Below are positions 47,641 through 57,648 of a stretch of 64,000 bases of DNA, piece by piece. Where the stretch lies: positions 10,107,001 through 10,171,000 of the forward strand of contig BSBM01000461.1 of the NCBI GenBank assembly GCA_027924585.1, read 5' to 3'. Within the stretch, counting starts at the first letter, position 1, and each line of letters starts with the position of its first letter. A model generated the notes under the pieces. That model searched no databases. It worked only from the letters and a program-made list of their open reading frames with translations, and had not been told where the DNA came from. Both the position numbers and the translations under genes were made by a program. Origin of the DNA: Larix kaempferi (Eukaryota; Streptophyta; Pinopsida; Pinales; Pinaceae).

Positions 47641-50600
47641 TGAATAGCCTCGATCTCTCAAATAGTTGCAAGTATTGAATTTTCATCTTAAGAGGAGGGA
47701 TGCTAGCCTCGATCTCTCATAGCCCTAGGGTTTGAGACAAGAATCTAATTGCCCTAACCTATCAAACTCTGCATCTCTTTTTCTCAAATTTTTAAATGTT
47801 TTATTTTATGCAAAAAATACATAAAAATAGTATACTACTGGAAAAACCCTAAAATCTAAATAAATTCATGGTATTTCTAGTCCACCATAAAAATTCGCCC
47901 TAGGGTTTTATCCATACTCTTTTCAGCAAGTGCGTTGGGATATGTGAAATCATTGAAATTGGGCAATTGCTAGATGTTTGGTGTTTCTATTTCACCCTCA
48001 AAGTGCGCCCTAGTGCAGTTATCATCTTTACCTTGAGATCGCACCTTTTCAAGGGCTTGCTTAGAGAAGTGTGATATTGTCTAGGGGAGAGTGAAATTTC
48101 CTTTAAAGGTGTGACATTTGTTGAGTTTTGTGATACATTAAATAACTCCATTATTGTATGATTATTATGTCTTGTTTAATATTGTTTCACTCCAACAAGG
48201 AACTGATCATAACTATTAAGCTTTGTGGAAGATATTTGTGGTTTGTTGGTGGTTGCAGGTATCTTTCATTGATTAGAGTCCCCCCCTTGGGTTTGGAGCT
48301 ACCCAAAGTGTTGAGATTTTAGACTGGGGTGACATTGGGTTTAACCCCTCTTGGGCTTACCATCACTATCCTTGGTCCACACAACCTAGTTGTGTTGGGG
48401 CTGCTAGTTTGAGTGGTAACAACACCAATATGAGCTTAAGTGTTAACAAGGTTTCGGGGCTTCGGCTGCCCAAGTCATCATTTTTTTGGCATATATTCTA
48501 ATTACTAGTTTATATAATATCTAAGAGTGTTCAATAATTCCTATGTCCAGTTCTAAGAGTATGTCTGATATTTTCTTTTGTCCAGTTTCCCTTCTCATTG
48601 ACTACTGCATTAAAAAGTTATTCAAGCTGTTTGGTTCTTCGTTTTGGGATGATGTAAGTGATATATATGCACTTTACAATCAAAACACATTTCCATTCTT
48701 ATCTTTCTTTTTGATATCATTATTTATTGAAGGTAAAAATTTAACCATGGAGATCTCCCAAAACTAGATTTTCAGTTGAGAACACAATGCCAATTAATTA
48801 CTTCTGTGGGAATTACTCTTAACTTAACATTGATTCTCAATATTAATCAATAATGTTTGCAAAACATAAACCAGATTATTATGGCCATAGTGATAGTTGA
48901 ATGAGCCTGTTGTAAGGGAGGACCAAAAATCTATGAATAGCCAAATTTTATTGAGCAAACTGTCAGAATGAAGTTTGCTAGAAAAAGATTACTGTTGCAG
49001 AAAGGAAATAGATGATTTTGCACATAAAACCAGGATGACAATATCCTGTGTTGGTTCAATATTTTAGAAAATCTTGACACATGAAATATAATATGGTCAA
49101 AACTCGAACACCTTCTCGAATTGTGTCATTAAAGTTCTTGAATAGTAACTATGCTTGACCTGATCACTCCATTGGTATTGCTTCATAAATCTACTGAAAT
49201 TTTCTGCCAGTAAACCTTCTTGGATTCCTTGAAAGTTACAGATGATATATTTGTATTTTGTATAAGCCTTAGAACATATCTGCAAAATCATTTAAAATAT
49301 TCAAATAAAACAACAATGACCTTTTCCCTCTCTTGTCCAACTACTGTACAAGATGGTACATCTCTTGACTCTGTCAATAACCTGTAAAAATTCTGTCCAT
49401 TGAAATTGCCAAACCTTTAAAAGTTTAACCTAAAATGATAATTTCAATCAATACCACATATCTTGTCTTAAAGATCTACTATTATTCATACAACCTCGGG
49501 TTTAAAGTACATAAATAGAGAGAATCAAATGAATTTAAAAACAAAAAGCCACCTTACAAAGAAGAAATGGTGAATGTCAAGGTCATTTGCCTGGGCCCTG
49601 AAGGCATCTTGCCGAGAAGCCCTCGATGTCCAAATCCAAGGTGATTACAAATATGGGAACCTATGTGATTATGTATAATATTGTAAACCTTGCGATGATT
49701 AGACCATATTGTTCTTTAATCCCTCTATAGTTACATGTACCACTTATAGAACATGTTTTTTAAATACATAGCTAACTAGAGTTGGGATCTTGATTCTTAT
49801 CCCATATATCATACGTAATTACGTACATAAACTGCACACAATAACACATCTAAGAAACAAGATCATAATATCAAGCCTGTATATTCTTAAAGTAACTGAG
49901 TGCTCTTTTATGAATTATGTATACTAACCCATAAACCAATTAGATGACTCATGAGAATGTCAATTTTTATTTTGTACCATTTCCATTATTTCTGCTTCAT
50001 GACTTCAGCATAGGAAAATGTATCGCTTTAGTTCATAACTGCATTCTACATTGAAGAATTTTAAGACTTTTAGGCTTATCAAAGTTATTAAACCATTGAA
50101 AAACATGCAAGGAAAAAAGAGCACCTAGCATGTCAAGCCCTAGCATGATAGGATTATGTGCCTTCAAGTTTTGCTTAGGATAAGTTCTGCCAAAAATCCC
50201 TGCAGCAAAAAGTCCATTTTTGAGATGACAGAAGAAGTTCCCTTCTCCTAGAAAAATTCATATATAAGAAATGAACTTGACGGTGAGGTGATCATTACCG
50301 CACACTCAAAGGGTCTTGATCATATGGATAAGTGTTCTCCACCAAATGCTGGACAATCCGAAAGCAATGGCAATCCTCCTTTTGTGTCATGAGTTCAGGT
50401 GGGGCGAATAAATGACACTTCCATTGGCACAGCTAGTTCCTACAACATTACATTGATCTCCTGTGTTTGTGAGTGTAATACCTTGTATCCTGTACCATCA
50501 TATTGATCTTTATAGTATTAGGATATGGTTGTTCATGCCTAACTTCCAGTCCAGATCAATATCCTTCTAAGAAATGTTTCATCTTATCAATATTAACAAT

Positions 50601-50871
50601 GGACAGCATTATGCTAGGAAAAATAACATACCTGACCTGACAAGACCAAAAATGAAAAAGGTATGCTAGCTTCTTGTTTAATGCTTGACTTAATTGAAAC
50701 AAATTGCCTCTCTTATAATATTTTATCATAACAATCATAGAAATAAGCTTCATAGTAAGCTGTCACCAACCCAAAAGACTCTTTACCATATAGATAGGTG
50801 TCCCAGAAAATAAGTTGTAAAACTCTTTAAAATGGCAATTCCTTCACTGTAGTGAGAGAATGGTTTTTAAC
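47641..50871. other. Gene-free stretch
   Basis: No supportable gene. The word agcctcgatctctca occurs twice (47645, 47705), and AAACCCTA-type words occur at 47.7-47.9 kb. The rest is AT-rich sequence without clear repeats. Confidence 0.45.
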
Positions 50872-51435
50872 CTAGTCCTGATTTTGCATAACAAAATTAT
50901 TGTCTGGAAAATAACCTGCCTCTTTCATCTGCCCAGATAGTTTCTTTAAAATTTCAGTTATCTCCTTTAGTTGTGGATGTGATTTCTCTCCTGCTACAAA
51001 TGCATGCCACTTACTTTTAACTTCAATCCAGCTACATCCTGCATCCTTTTTCACTCCCCTTTCTTTCATCATTTGACTCACCCTTGCTGCATCATCCCAC
51101 CTCCCAGCTGCAGCATATGTATTTGATAGCTGCACATAAGTTGCAGCATTTTGTGGTTCCAACTCAAAAAGCTTTTTTGCTGCACGTTTTCCTACATCTA
51201 TATTTCCATGAGTTCTGCAGGCACTAAGCAATGCTCCCCACATAGTTACATCAGGCTCAAAAGGCATGTTGTCAATTAAGGTCTCTGCCTCATTCAGTCG
51301 CCTAGATCATCCAAGGAGATCAATCATGCAAGCATAGTGATCTACTTTTGGAGTGATCTGATGACATTTAGTCATAGAATCAAAATACCGGCAGCCTTCA
51401 TCAACTAAACCTGCATGGTTGCAAGCAGATTGGCC
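50872..51435 (-). pseudogene. PLS-class PPR protein C-terminus
   Basis: The minus strand encodes the end of a plant pentatricopeptide repeat protein. The start of the readable part gives ACNHAGLVDEGCRYFDSM and the HYACMID block (about 51430-51316). After an in-frame TGA (51309-51307) follow RRLNEAETLID, then MPFEPDVTMWGALLSACR and the E/E+ motifs (GCSWIEVKSKWHAFVAGEKS). The frame ends at 50872 soon after the usual start of the DYW domain, which is absent. Such proteins bind organelle RNA and guide C-to-U editing. The N-terminal repeats are missing upstream of about 51435. It is a gene fragment with one nonsense codon, not a working gene. Confidence 0.92.
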
Positions 51436-52727
51436 CAGTTGTATGAAATGAGATGGGAATCTTGAGAGCTTGAATCGCATTGAGCAATAGTTCGGTCACT
51501 TCCATCATGATCAATTGACACACACTTGATTTTGTAATTGAGGGACTCTGATGCAGATTTTGGTGAGTGAAATTGTTTTGAATGGTGATTCTGACTTCTG
51601 CTTTTGGCCTTCTCAAGTGTTGCTTTTGGTAATCCAGGTGCTTTCTGCTTTAGACTATTAGGGTAATCAAATCCTTCTTGGTTTTCCTCATTAGCATTTT
51701 TTATGATCAAAGAAAAAAAAAATCATTCTAAGCTTTGTATGGGAACGATGACCTAGAATGCACATCACCACAGTACAACTGCATTATACAAAACAAAGCT
51801 ATGGACATACTTCATATGTACAAAAGATTGTCGTGAATAGTGGGAAAGCTGGGGGAAACCCAACTTTCAACAATTCTTAAGTTCAGAAGTTACAGTACAA
51901 GCACAAATCAAGTAACAGAAAAAACCCAAAAAACACCCAAAATTATGGTGGTCCAACTATCTGCCCAACTGAACTGCTCCTCCTCACCCAAAATCCACCA
52001 CACCACTAACTCCCGAAGCACCTACACCCTTGGCCACCTGCCAACTAGCAAACAGCATCTTAACTTTGTCTCAAGACTCCAAACTTGGTTCTCTCAACAT
52101 TCATTGATTATTCTCAACTTGCAAAGTTACTCATTTATACATAACCATCTCCAGGTTGGAACAACACCAAATCAACTTCCCAAGTCCAATTTTTTTTGTT
52201 TCAAAATACCACCTTTAGAAGCCATATCCATACTATTTGTCAGTCAAAAATTCACATCCATGTTCAGCGAAATTTAGTTCTACACATCATATTGATAACA
52301 ACTGGGATGTTTCTCATTACTCACAAACTTAGCTTAATGTTCTAACTTCTAACAATTAAATAATTATACACATACAAGAGATTTGCATTTTTTGACATTC
52401 CATTTTTAATTGAAATTAAACTCAATTGCTTCTATCCATGAACATAGCCATGTCAAAGGAATCCATTTTAAGAGGAATTTATACCATGTTCATCTTCACA
52501 AAATACAAGAGATATATTCAACACAGTAAACCCCCCTTTCTAGGGCCTAGGTAACTCAGCAACAGAGCTTTTACAGCCACTCAACACATGCATTAATTTA
52601 TAAAGCTAATATGACAGCAAGCGTGGGCCTGGTACATACAAGCATCGCTATTTATTATAAGTGGAAGCATTGATAATATATGTATTGACCATCTAGGACA
52701 ACTAATGATCATAAAAATTGTAGTCAC
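51436..52727. other. No gene recognised
   Basis: A 101-codon minus frame (51710-51405) overlaps the PPR fragment's 5' edge, and a 145-codon plus frame lies at 51840-52277. Neither shows a domain I recognise, and both are rich in Ser/Asn/Gln. I do not call them genes. Confidence 0.4.
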
Positions 52728-52826
52728 CTGAGGATCTTCCATCAAAATGTCATCTAAAACATGGCCAATCAAATGAACATCATGTTCTCTTATCTTTGTG
52801 CTGCTCCATTTTGTTTGTCCAACACT
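52728..52826 (-). pseudogene. GLU1: Fd-GOGAT exon (second of two)
   Basis: A 99-bp minus-strand exon continues the Fd-GOGAT frame from the exon at 52947-53075. It begins after ttccag and gives SVGQTKWSS, then the HVLDDILMEDPQ block, and ends at a cag/gtgac donor. The intron between the two exons is 120 bp with gtatgt...cag ends and keeps phase 0. The next expected exon is not seen in the 1.2 kb beyond it or elsewhere at lower coordinates. This is most likely an isolated gene fragment, though very long conifer introns cannot be ruled out. Confidence 0.8.
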
Positions 52827-52946
52827 CTGGAAAACAAAATTGAAATAATAGTTTGAAGAGACAAGAAAAAACATGTTTACATATAATGAATATTTCCATA
52901 AAATTATTGCTCTTAACAATTCTTTGCTTAGTGTAAGTTTACATAC

Positions 52947-53075
52947 AGAAAGCAGATAACTGAGATCCAATTGCTGAGTCTCCATGAGAGATATGTGTCT
53001 TTGTGTTAGCAGCTCTGTTCTTCCAATAATATCATCCAACTTCTCATATCCTAGCTGTGCAAGAATACCTCTAAC
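52947..53075 (-). pseudogene. GLU1: Fd-GOGAT exon (first of two)
   Basis: A 129-bp minus-strand exon is bounded by a caccag acceptor and a gtatgt donor. It encodes VRGILAQLGYEKLDDIIG and TELLTQRHISLMETQQLDL. This is the segment of ferredoxin-dependent glutamate synthase that links the FMN-binding synthase domain to the C-terminal beta-helix. The enzyme makes glutamate from glutamine and 2-oxoglutarate in plastids. The sequence fits the ferredoxin form better than the NADH form. The preceding exon (with the family's conserved Cys-rich segment) was looked for up to 54.3 kb and not seen. The name follows Arabidopsis usage and is an inference from resemblance. Confidence 0.83.
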
Positions 53076-54489
53076 CTGGTGACATTAACAGTTTTCAGAA
53101 ATTACCTAAACCATTGACAATACTGATAATTACATAAAAGGGAGAGACACTGTCACTGCTGTAATATTTCGATAGAGGAAATCCACATAAATTGAAATTA
53201 AATTTTTTGTTGATGTCCAGTAGGAACCAAAGTAGGTCAAAGGGATTAGCTGACCCCAAACATGTTGGACAGATTCAGTGACACCTTGCATTCCAACCAC
53301 TGACTAAGATTGATAGATCCGGGTTTAAGATTGATCTTTTCCTAGTTTATTTTCCTTGTTTATTTTTGTAGTGACACAATAATCTAAGCATTTTGCAAAT
53401 TGTATCTTTATGCATCCTATTAATCTATTATCTAACTTCCATGAATGTTTCAGTTTATCTCTAGTCCTAATCCTCTCTGATTAGTGAGGATTGGGATCTT
53501 TTCCATCTGATGACTTTTTTTCTGGTGGATTAGTTGTGTGAATTTATCTTGCTTAATAGTCAAGATATGAATTAATCTATCCATTAATTAACCTGTTTCT
53601 TCAATATTTTCCTTGAGTTTTTCTTGATGTTTTTTCACTCCATGTCTCTTTCAGGCTCTTCATGAAAAATGACAAGGGAGTATGCATCTGTCCTGTTCCC
53701 GGATATGGGATATACTCCCTAATTTCCTTGCTAATATTTTGAGCTTGCATATGCTGTAGGTTTATTATGCCAATGGAAGCTTTGGCACACTATTTGTACC
53801 TTTAGGGTGCTTCAAGGGACTTTACATATATCTTTACACCTGATTATTTCAAGTTGCTGCTAGTTCAAAATGTAGCTTCCCTAGCAGCATCCTTCTGGCT
53901 TTATCATTCCTCATGGAGTCATATAATGAGGTCTGTATCTTAATGTTTGGCTGGTAATGCCTTAAAGATTCCTGTTTGAGTGTACATTCCAGCAAGTCTT
54001 TATGGTCTCGTGCTATATATTGAGATGGTTTCCCATGCTTTCCATGAATCATCTATACATGCACTATACATAGAAGTTTGCAAACTGTACATGCACTATA
54101 ACATTTTCTAAGGAAGTTTGATTATTAGAGAAGAACTATACATTTGTGAATTTGACCATGTTTGAAAAAGAAGCTTACCATGTTTTGTTGGATTTGTAAA
54201 AATATCCAACTTGATCACATGTGAATCAACATATATAACAGATGCATCTGTTAATACCTTTGGAACTTCTTTGGGTTGCTAAATGGACATCTCTTGTTAC
54301 ATGGAGGTTACATCATGAGCTAGCATCCACTTTGAGGTTACATTTGCCATATTGCCAACAACAAAAACTTAATTTGTGTGGTAGATAAGATGGAAACAAG
54401 ACCAATTCAACCATGATAGCACATGCAATTTTTATTGGCATGATGAAATTCATATGAGACCCAAGAATCAGATAATAGATTAGACTTAC
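53076..54489. other. Noncoding stretch
   Basis: No gene recognised. A 67-codon minus frame at 54052-53849 has no known domain. Confidence 0.4.
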
Positions 54490-54591
54490 TTCTCGGATAT
54501 TGTTGTCCAAGAACCTAAACATCTCATCTGGTTCACTGTGGTTGTGAGCCACATCAGTCCACATTTCTTCCACTGACCAGACTTGAATCTT
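54490..54591 (-). other. Candidate exon of an unrecognised gene
   Basis: A 102-bp minus-strand segment of exactly 34 codons is flanked by an attgcag acceptor and a gtaagt donor. It encodes IQVWSVEEMWTDVAHNHS, then DEMFRFLDNNIRE. The balanced, non-repetitive composition and the good splice sites make it look like a real plant exon. I cannot name the protein. It is on the same strand as the Fd-GOGAT and PPR fragments. Confidence 0.5.
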
Positions 54592-54680
54592 CTGCAATCG
54601 AATTTGTTAGTGCTCAAACCCTTACCTGAGGAACTTTGTAGATTCTGATAGGCTGCAAAATAGAGTTAGCTACAAAACTA

Positions 54681-54692
54681 GCTCTGATACCA
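54681..54692 (-). other. LTR-element PBS relic on the minus strand
   Basis: gctctgatacca is the exact reverse complement of the initiator-Met PBS tggtatcagagc. On the minus strand it is preceded by 'atcaaca', the kind of end expected of an LTR. No LTR pair or coding remnant was found, so it is a fragment or a chance match. Confidence 0.5.
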
Positions 54693-54820
54693 TGTTGATT
54701 TTTATAAAGTTAGGTTTTGATAAAATAAAGAACAACTTTTAAACAATGATGCAGTAGATCAGAAATGTAAATCAATCATACAATACAACTGTAAGAATTC
54801 AAAAACATAATTTGCATTTC

Positions 54821-54923
54821 TTTCAACTAGGGCACTACCAATAGGTCACCGTGCCAGTAAATTTAAAAAATAGTTTTCATTTATTTCAACTAGGGCACTA
54901 CCAATAGGTCACTGTGCCAATAA
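54821..54923. repeat. 63-bp tandem duplication
   Basis: tttcaactagggcactacca followed by ataggtcac.gtgcca occurs at 54821 and again at 54884, with one mismatch in the shared 36 bp. Confidence 0.92.
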
Positions 54924-55055
54924 TCCACAATAAACTGAAAGTAAGAATGCTAGTAAATGACACGGTTATAAGTACTTACCTGGGGATGAGCCCTTCTCTA
55001 ATGTACTCAGATCTGCTTTCAGTTTTGCCAATAAGGAATAATAGATATAGAAACA

Positions 55056-55610
55056 TAAATAGCCCTAGAAGGGCAACATCATACCTATGAGAGAGAGAGA
55101 GAGACCAAGGAAGAGTGTCAACAATAGGTACAGTTGTGTTAGGACAAACTTCAAGCACTAGCAGACCTTCTAACGTAGTTAGGAGACAACCAATGTCAAC
55201 CACCAGTCAAGCTGCAATAACCAATACTAGCCCTAACAGGGCTCATAATACAACGTGAGACCTCAACAGACTCTAATAGTCTTTGATAACAGTAGCCATA
55301 AATCCATAGGTTAACGGTAGCCTCAATAGGCCCTAACCAAAAAGTTCAATGATAACCTGAATAGACCCAACACCAAAGTGGCGGCAGCTAACAGGAGAAG
55401 CAAAAAGAATGGAGAACGACAGCCCTAGAAGGGCTAAACAAATAATCAAATAGCAGCAGAATTAGGAGGACCTCTCAGAGGAGAAAGACGCATCCCTAGA
55501 GGACTTATAACGACAGCAAAAAAACAGCCCTACAGGGCTCAAACCTTGACATCAAAAATAGAAAAATGTTCCATCAACCAGCTGCCAAACGATGCCCTAG
55601 AAGGAGGCCG
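55056..55610. repeat. Cluster of short hairpin-forming repeats (AGCCCTA..AGGGCT)
   Basis: Small palindromes of the form agccctaNNagggct recur at about 55060, 55231, 55417 and 55526. Variants have different arms but the same layout (gactctaatagtc near 55268, cctctcagagg near 55472, ccctagagg near 55495, gccctagaagg near 55591). They are often followed by 'aaa', 'cata' or 'caa' and 'aacagca'-like words. No coding potential is evident. Confidence 0.65.
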
Positions 55611-55900
55611 AAAAAATAGAACCCAAACTAATTCGCCCCCCGATTTCATGACCATTTAGAAGGTCAATCATGAGACCAAAACAACAAAGGTGACTCGACA
55701 AACAACCAACCCGATAAGGTCAAGTACCATAAGCAGGATAACCACAAGGACAAACAAGATAGGGTGACAAGGTCTCTCTCTCTCGGTATGTGTCCTCAAA
55801 TGTTCCATACATCTACGGAAAGTTTTGACATCACAGTACTAAAGGTATCATCCCGATGATGTGATCCTTCGGTCCTCAACTTCTTCCTGAGGTCAGGTAC

Positions 55901-55931
55901 CTCATCAAAGGGTGGCCAGTCCTTTGATGAG
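55901..55931. repeat. Perfect 11-bp inverted repeat
   Basis: ctcatcaaagg, then nine bases, then cctttgatgag. Confidence 0.9.
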
Positions 55932-56951
55932 CCGAACTAGGAGAGAAGGACATCACACATCATTACCATTAACAAATCTACAACATATTCCTCGATGGGA
56001 AGCATAGAACTTGCAGCAACAATAGCCACAACAATATATACTTCAACAACAAGCTCTAAAAGTGCTGCTACAAAAACCAGAATAGCATCTAGTGCATCAT
56101 GTTTAGAATGTGCAGCAGTAATAACATTATAACCATATAATCATTGTTTCCCATATATTCTCTTTGTTATGGGAGAAAGTGAAGAAAATCCCACCCTTTT
56201 CATTCAATATTTTCTTTCTACATTATGCCTTTTCATTTAATATTTTATTTTTACAATATGCCATACTGCATTGTACCATAAAGGATTCAATGGTCTAGCG
56301 TCATGTGTAGGGCATAAACAAAGAAACACCTTTCAAGATTAGTTGAGGGTATTTCCCAGGAAATTGTTGGTACAATTCATGGTATAGTCTATCATTATAT
56401 CTACTGCTGAAATATACATGTAAAGCTACAAATATGATCTTTCCTATGCAAAGTTGCAAATACTGGAAGAAAAATAGAGAATACATGCTCAAACTACTGA
56501 AATTTGAAATAGGGAGATGTCTACTGAAACATTTGCTAAAAAGCCTTCTAATTTACTGCCAAACCACTGTATTTGCCATGAATCTGACAAATTTATGCAA
56601 AGACTGATATTTATGGAAAAGACATCAGAAAGAATACAAATCTATGCCTGATCTATCAAATTGTTGCTTAATTGGACAAATATCACTTCTATACAACCAA
56701 TATCTGCAGGAAATTGACTAATTTCAATTGTTGGGCATCTATTTTCATCTACTAGCTTTCAAAATTTACTGTCGCTGTTGAGATTCAAGTGAATACTATA
56801 TTGACAGTATGTGGACATATGAAAATTATGCCAATTACATTAGAGAAATGTCGGTCTCGTGCCAATAGGTCTCCTACGATGGATGCATAGGAACCTAGTA
56901 AGCCAATGCATAGACCATTTTTCTCTTCGCTTAGCAATTCAGATCTCATAG

Positions 56952-57168
56952 TCAAGTATCAAGGAAATAAAAAAATATAAGCAAAATAAATGCAAACTTC
57001 CAAACTTGAAAAAATGCTCCAAATGTAAGAAAAAAAACAAATAATTTATGAAACGAATCAAACTAGTACAAAGGGCTCAAACCGCAATCAATTATCAAGG
57101 GAATAAAAATATATTTAACCAAAATAAATGCAAACTTCCAAACTTGAAAAAATGCTCCAAATGTAAGA
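56952..57168. repeat. ~139-bp spaced direct duplication
   Basis: A block of about 78 bp including aaataaatgcaaacttccaa and atgctccaaatgtaag occurs near 56953-57030 and 57091-57168. The later half is identical. Confidence 0.9.
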
Positions 57169-57648
57169 AACAAGCAAACCATTCATATTTGCCAAGATAT
57201 CAAAGCTAGAAATACAAGCAATTCCATGTACTTGAGTTTTAACTTTTGAATGAGCCCATTCTTGCTAAGCGGAAGTATTGTTAAATTAATTACTTAACCT
57301 TTAATACTAGGACGTTATCTATGGATAGATAGGTCCCAACTTCATTTCCTGTCACAAATAAGAAAAAAAAACAATGCATTAGTTAACTATCAAAACATCA
57401 AACTTAAAATAGCTTGCATCAAGGAAATGTAGCTCTAATATTACTATATTTAATACAAAGTAAAGACTATAGAACCTATTTTTACCTGAAATGCAACTTC
57501 AAATTTATGTATGGTAATCTTTCTCCCATCAAGAATTTTCCTTTTCCAACCTGCTCCAAGAATAGAGGAACATCGAAGTCAAACTAAAAAAAATCACATG
57601 ATCTATTAAATTCCATTCATTATTTATACATTGCCAATGTATATTGGT

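Larger units (their letters stand above)
55611..57648. other. Mostly noncoding stretch
   Basis: A perfect 11-bp inverted repeat with a 9-base loop lies at 55901-55931. A minus-strand segment near 56470-56310 starts after a good acceptor (ttttcttccag) and reads SRYNDRLYHELYQQF, then GKYPQLILKG. It could be an exon of an unknown gene, but I cannot support it further. A duplicated block lies at 56952-57168. The rest holds nothing I recognise. Confidence 0.4.

Noticed and set aside
51840-52277. 145-codon plus-strand frame
   Set aside because: No domain; Ser/Thr/Asn-rich composition; it lies between minus-strand gene fragments.
54604-54655. A 27-bp micro-exon before the candidate exon at 54490-54591
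   Set aside because: The intervening 'intron' would be only about 34 bp, too short for plant splicing.
55600-55780. Captured organellar DNA
   Set aside because: No plastid or mitochondrial gene sequence was recognisable; the composition is merely different from its surroundings.
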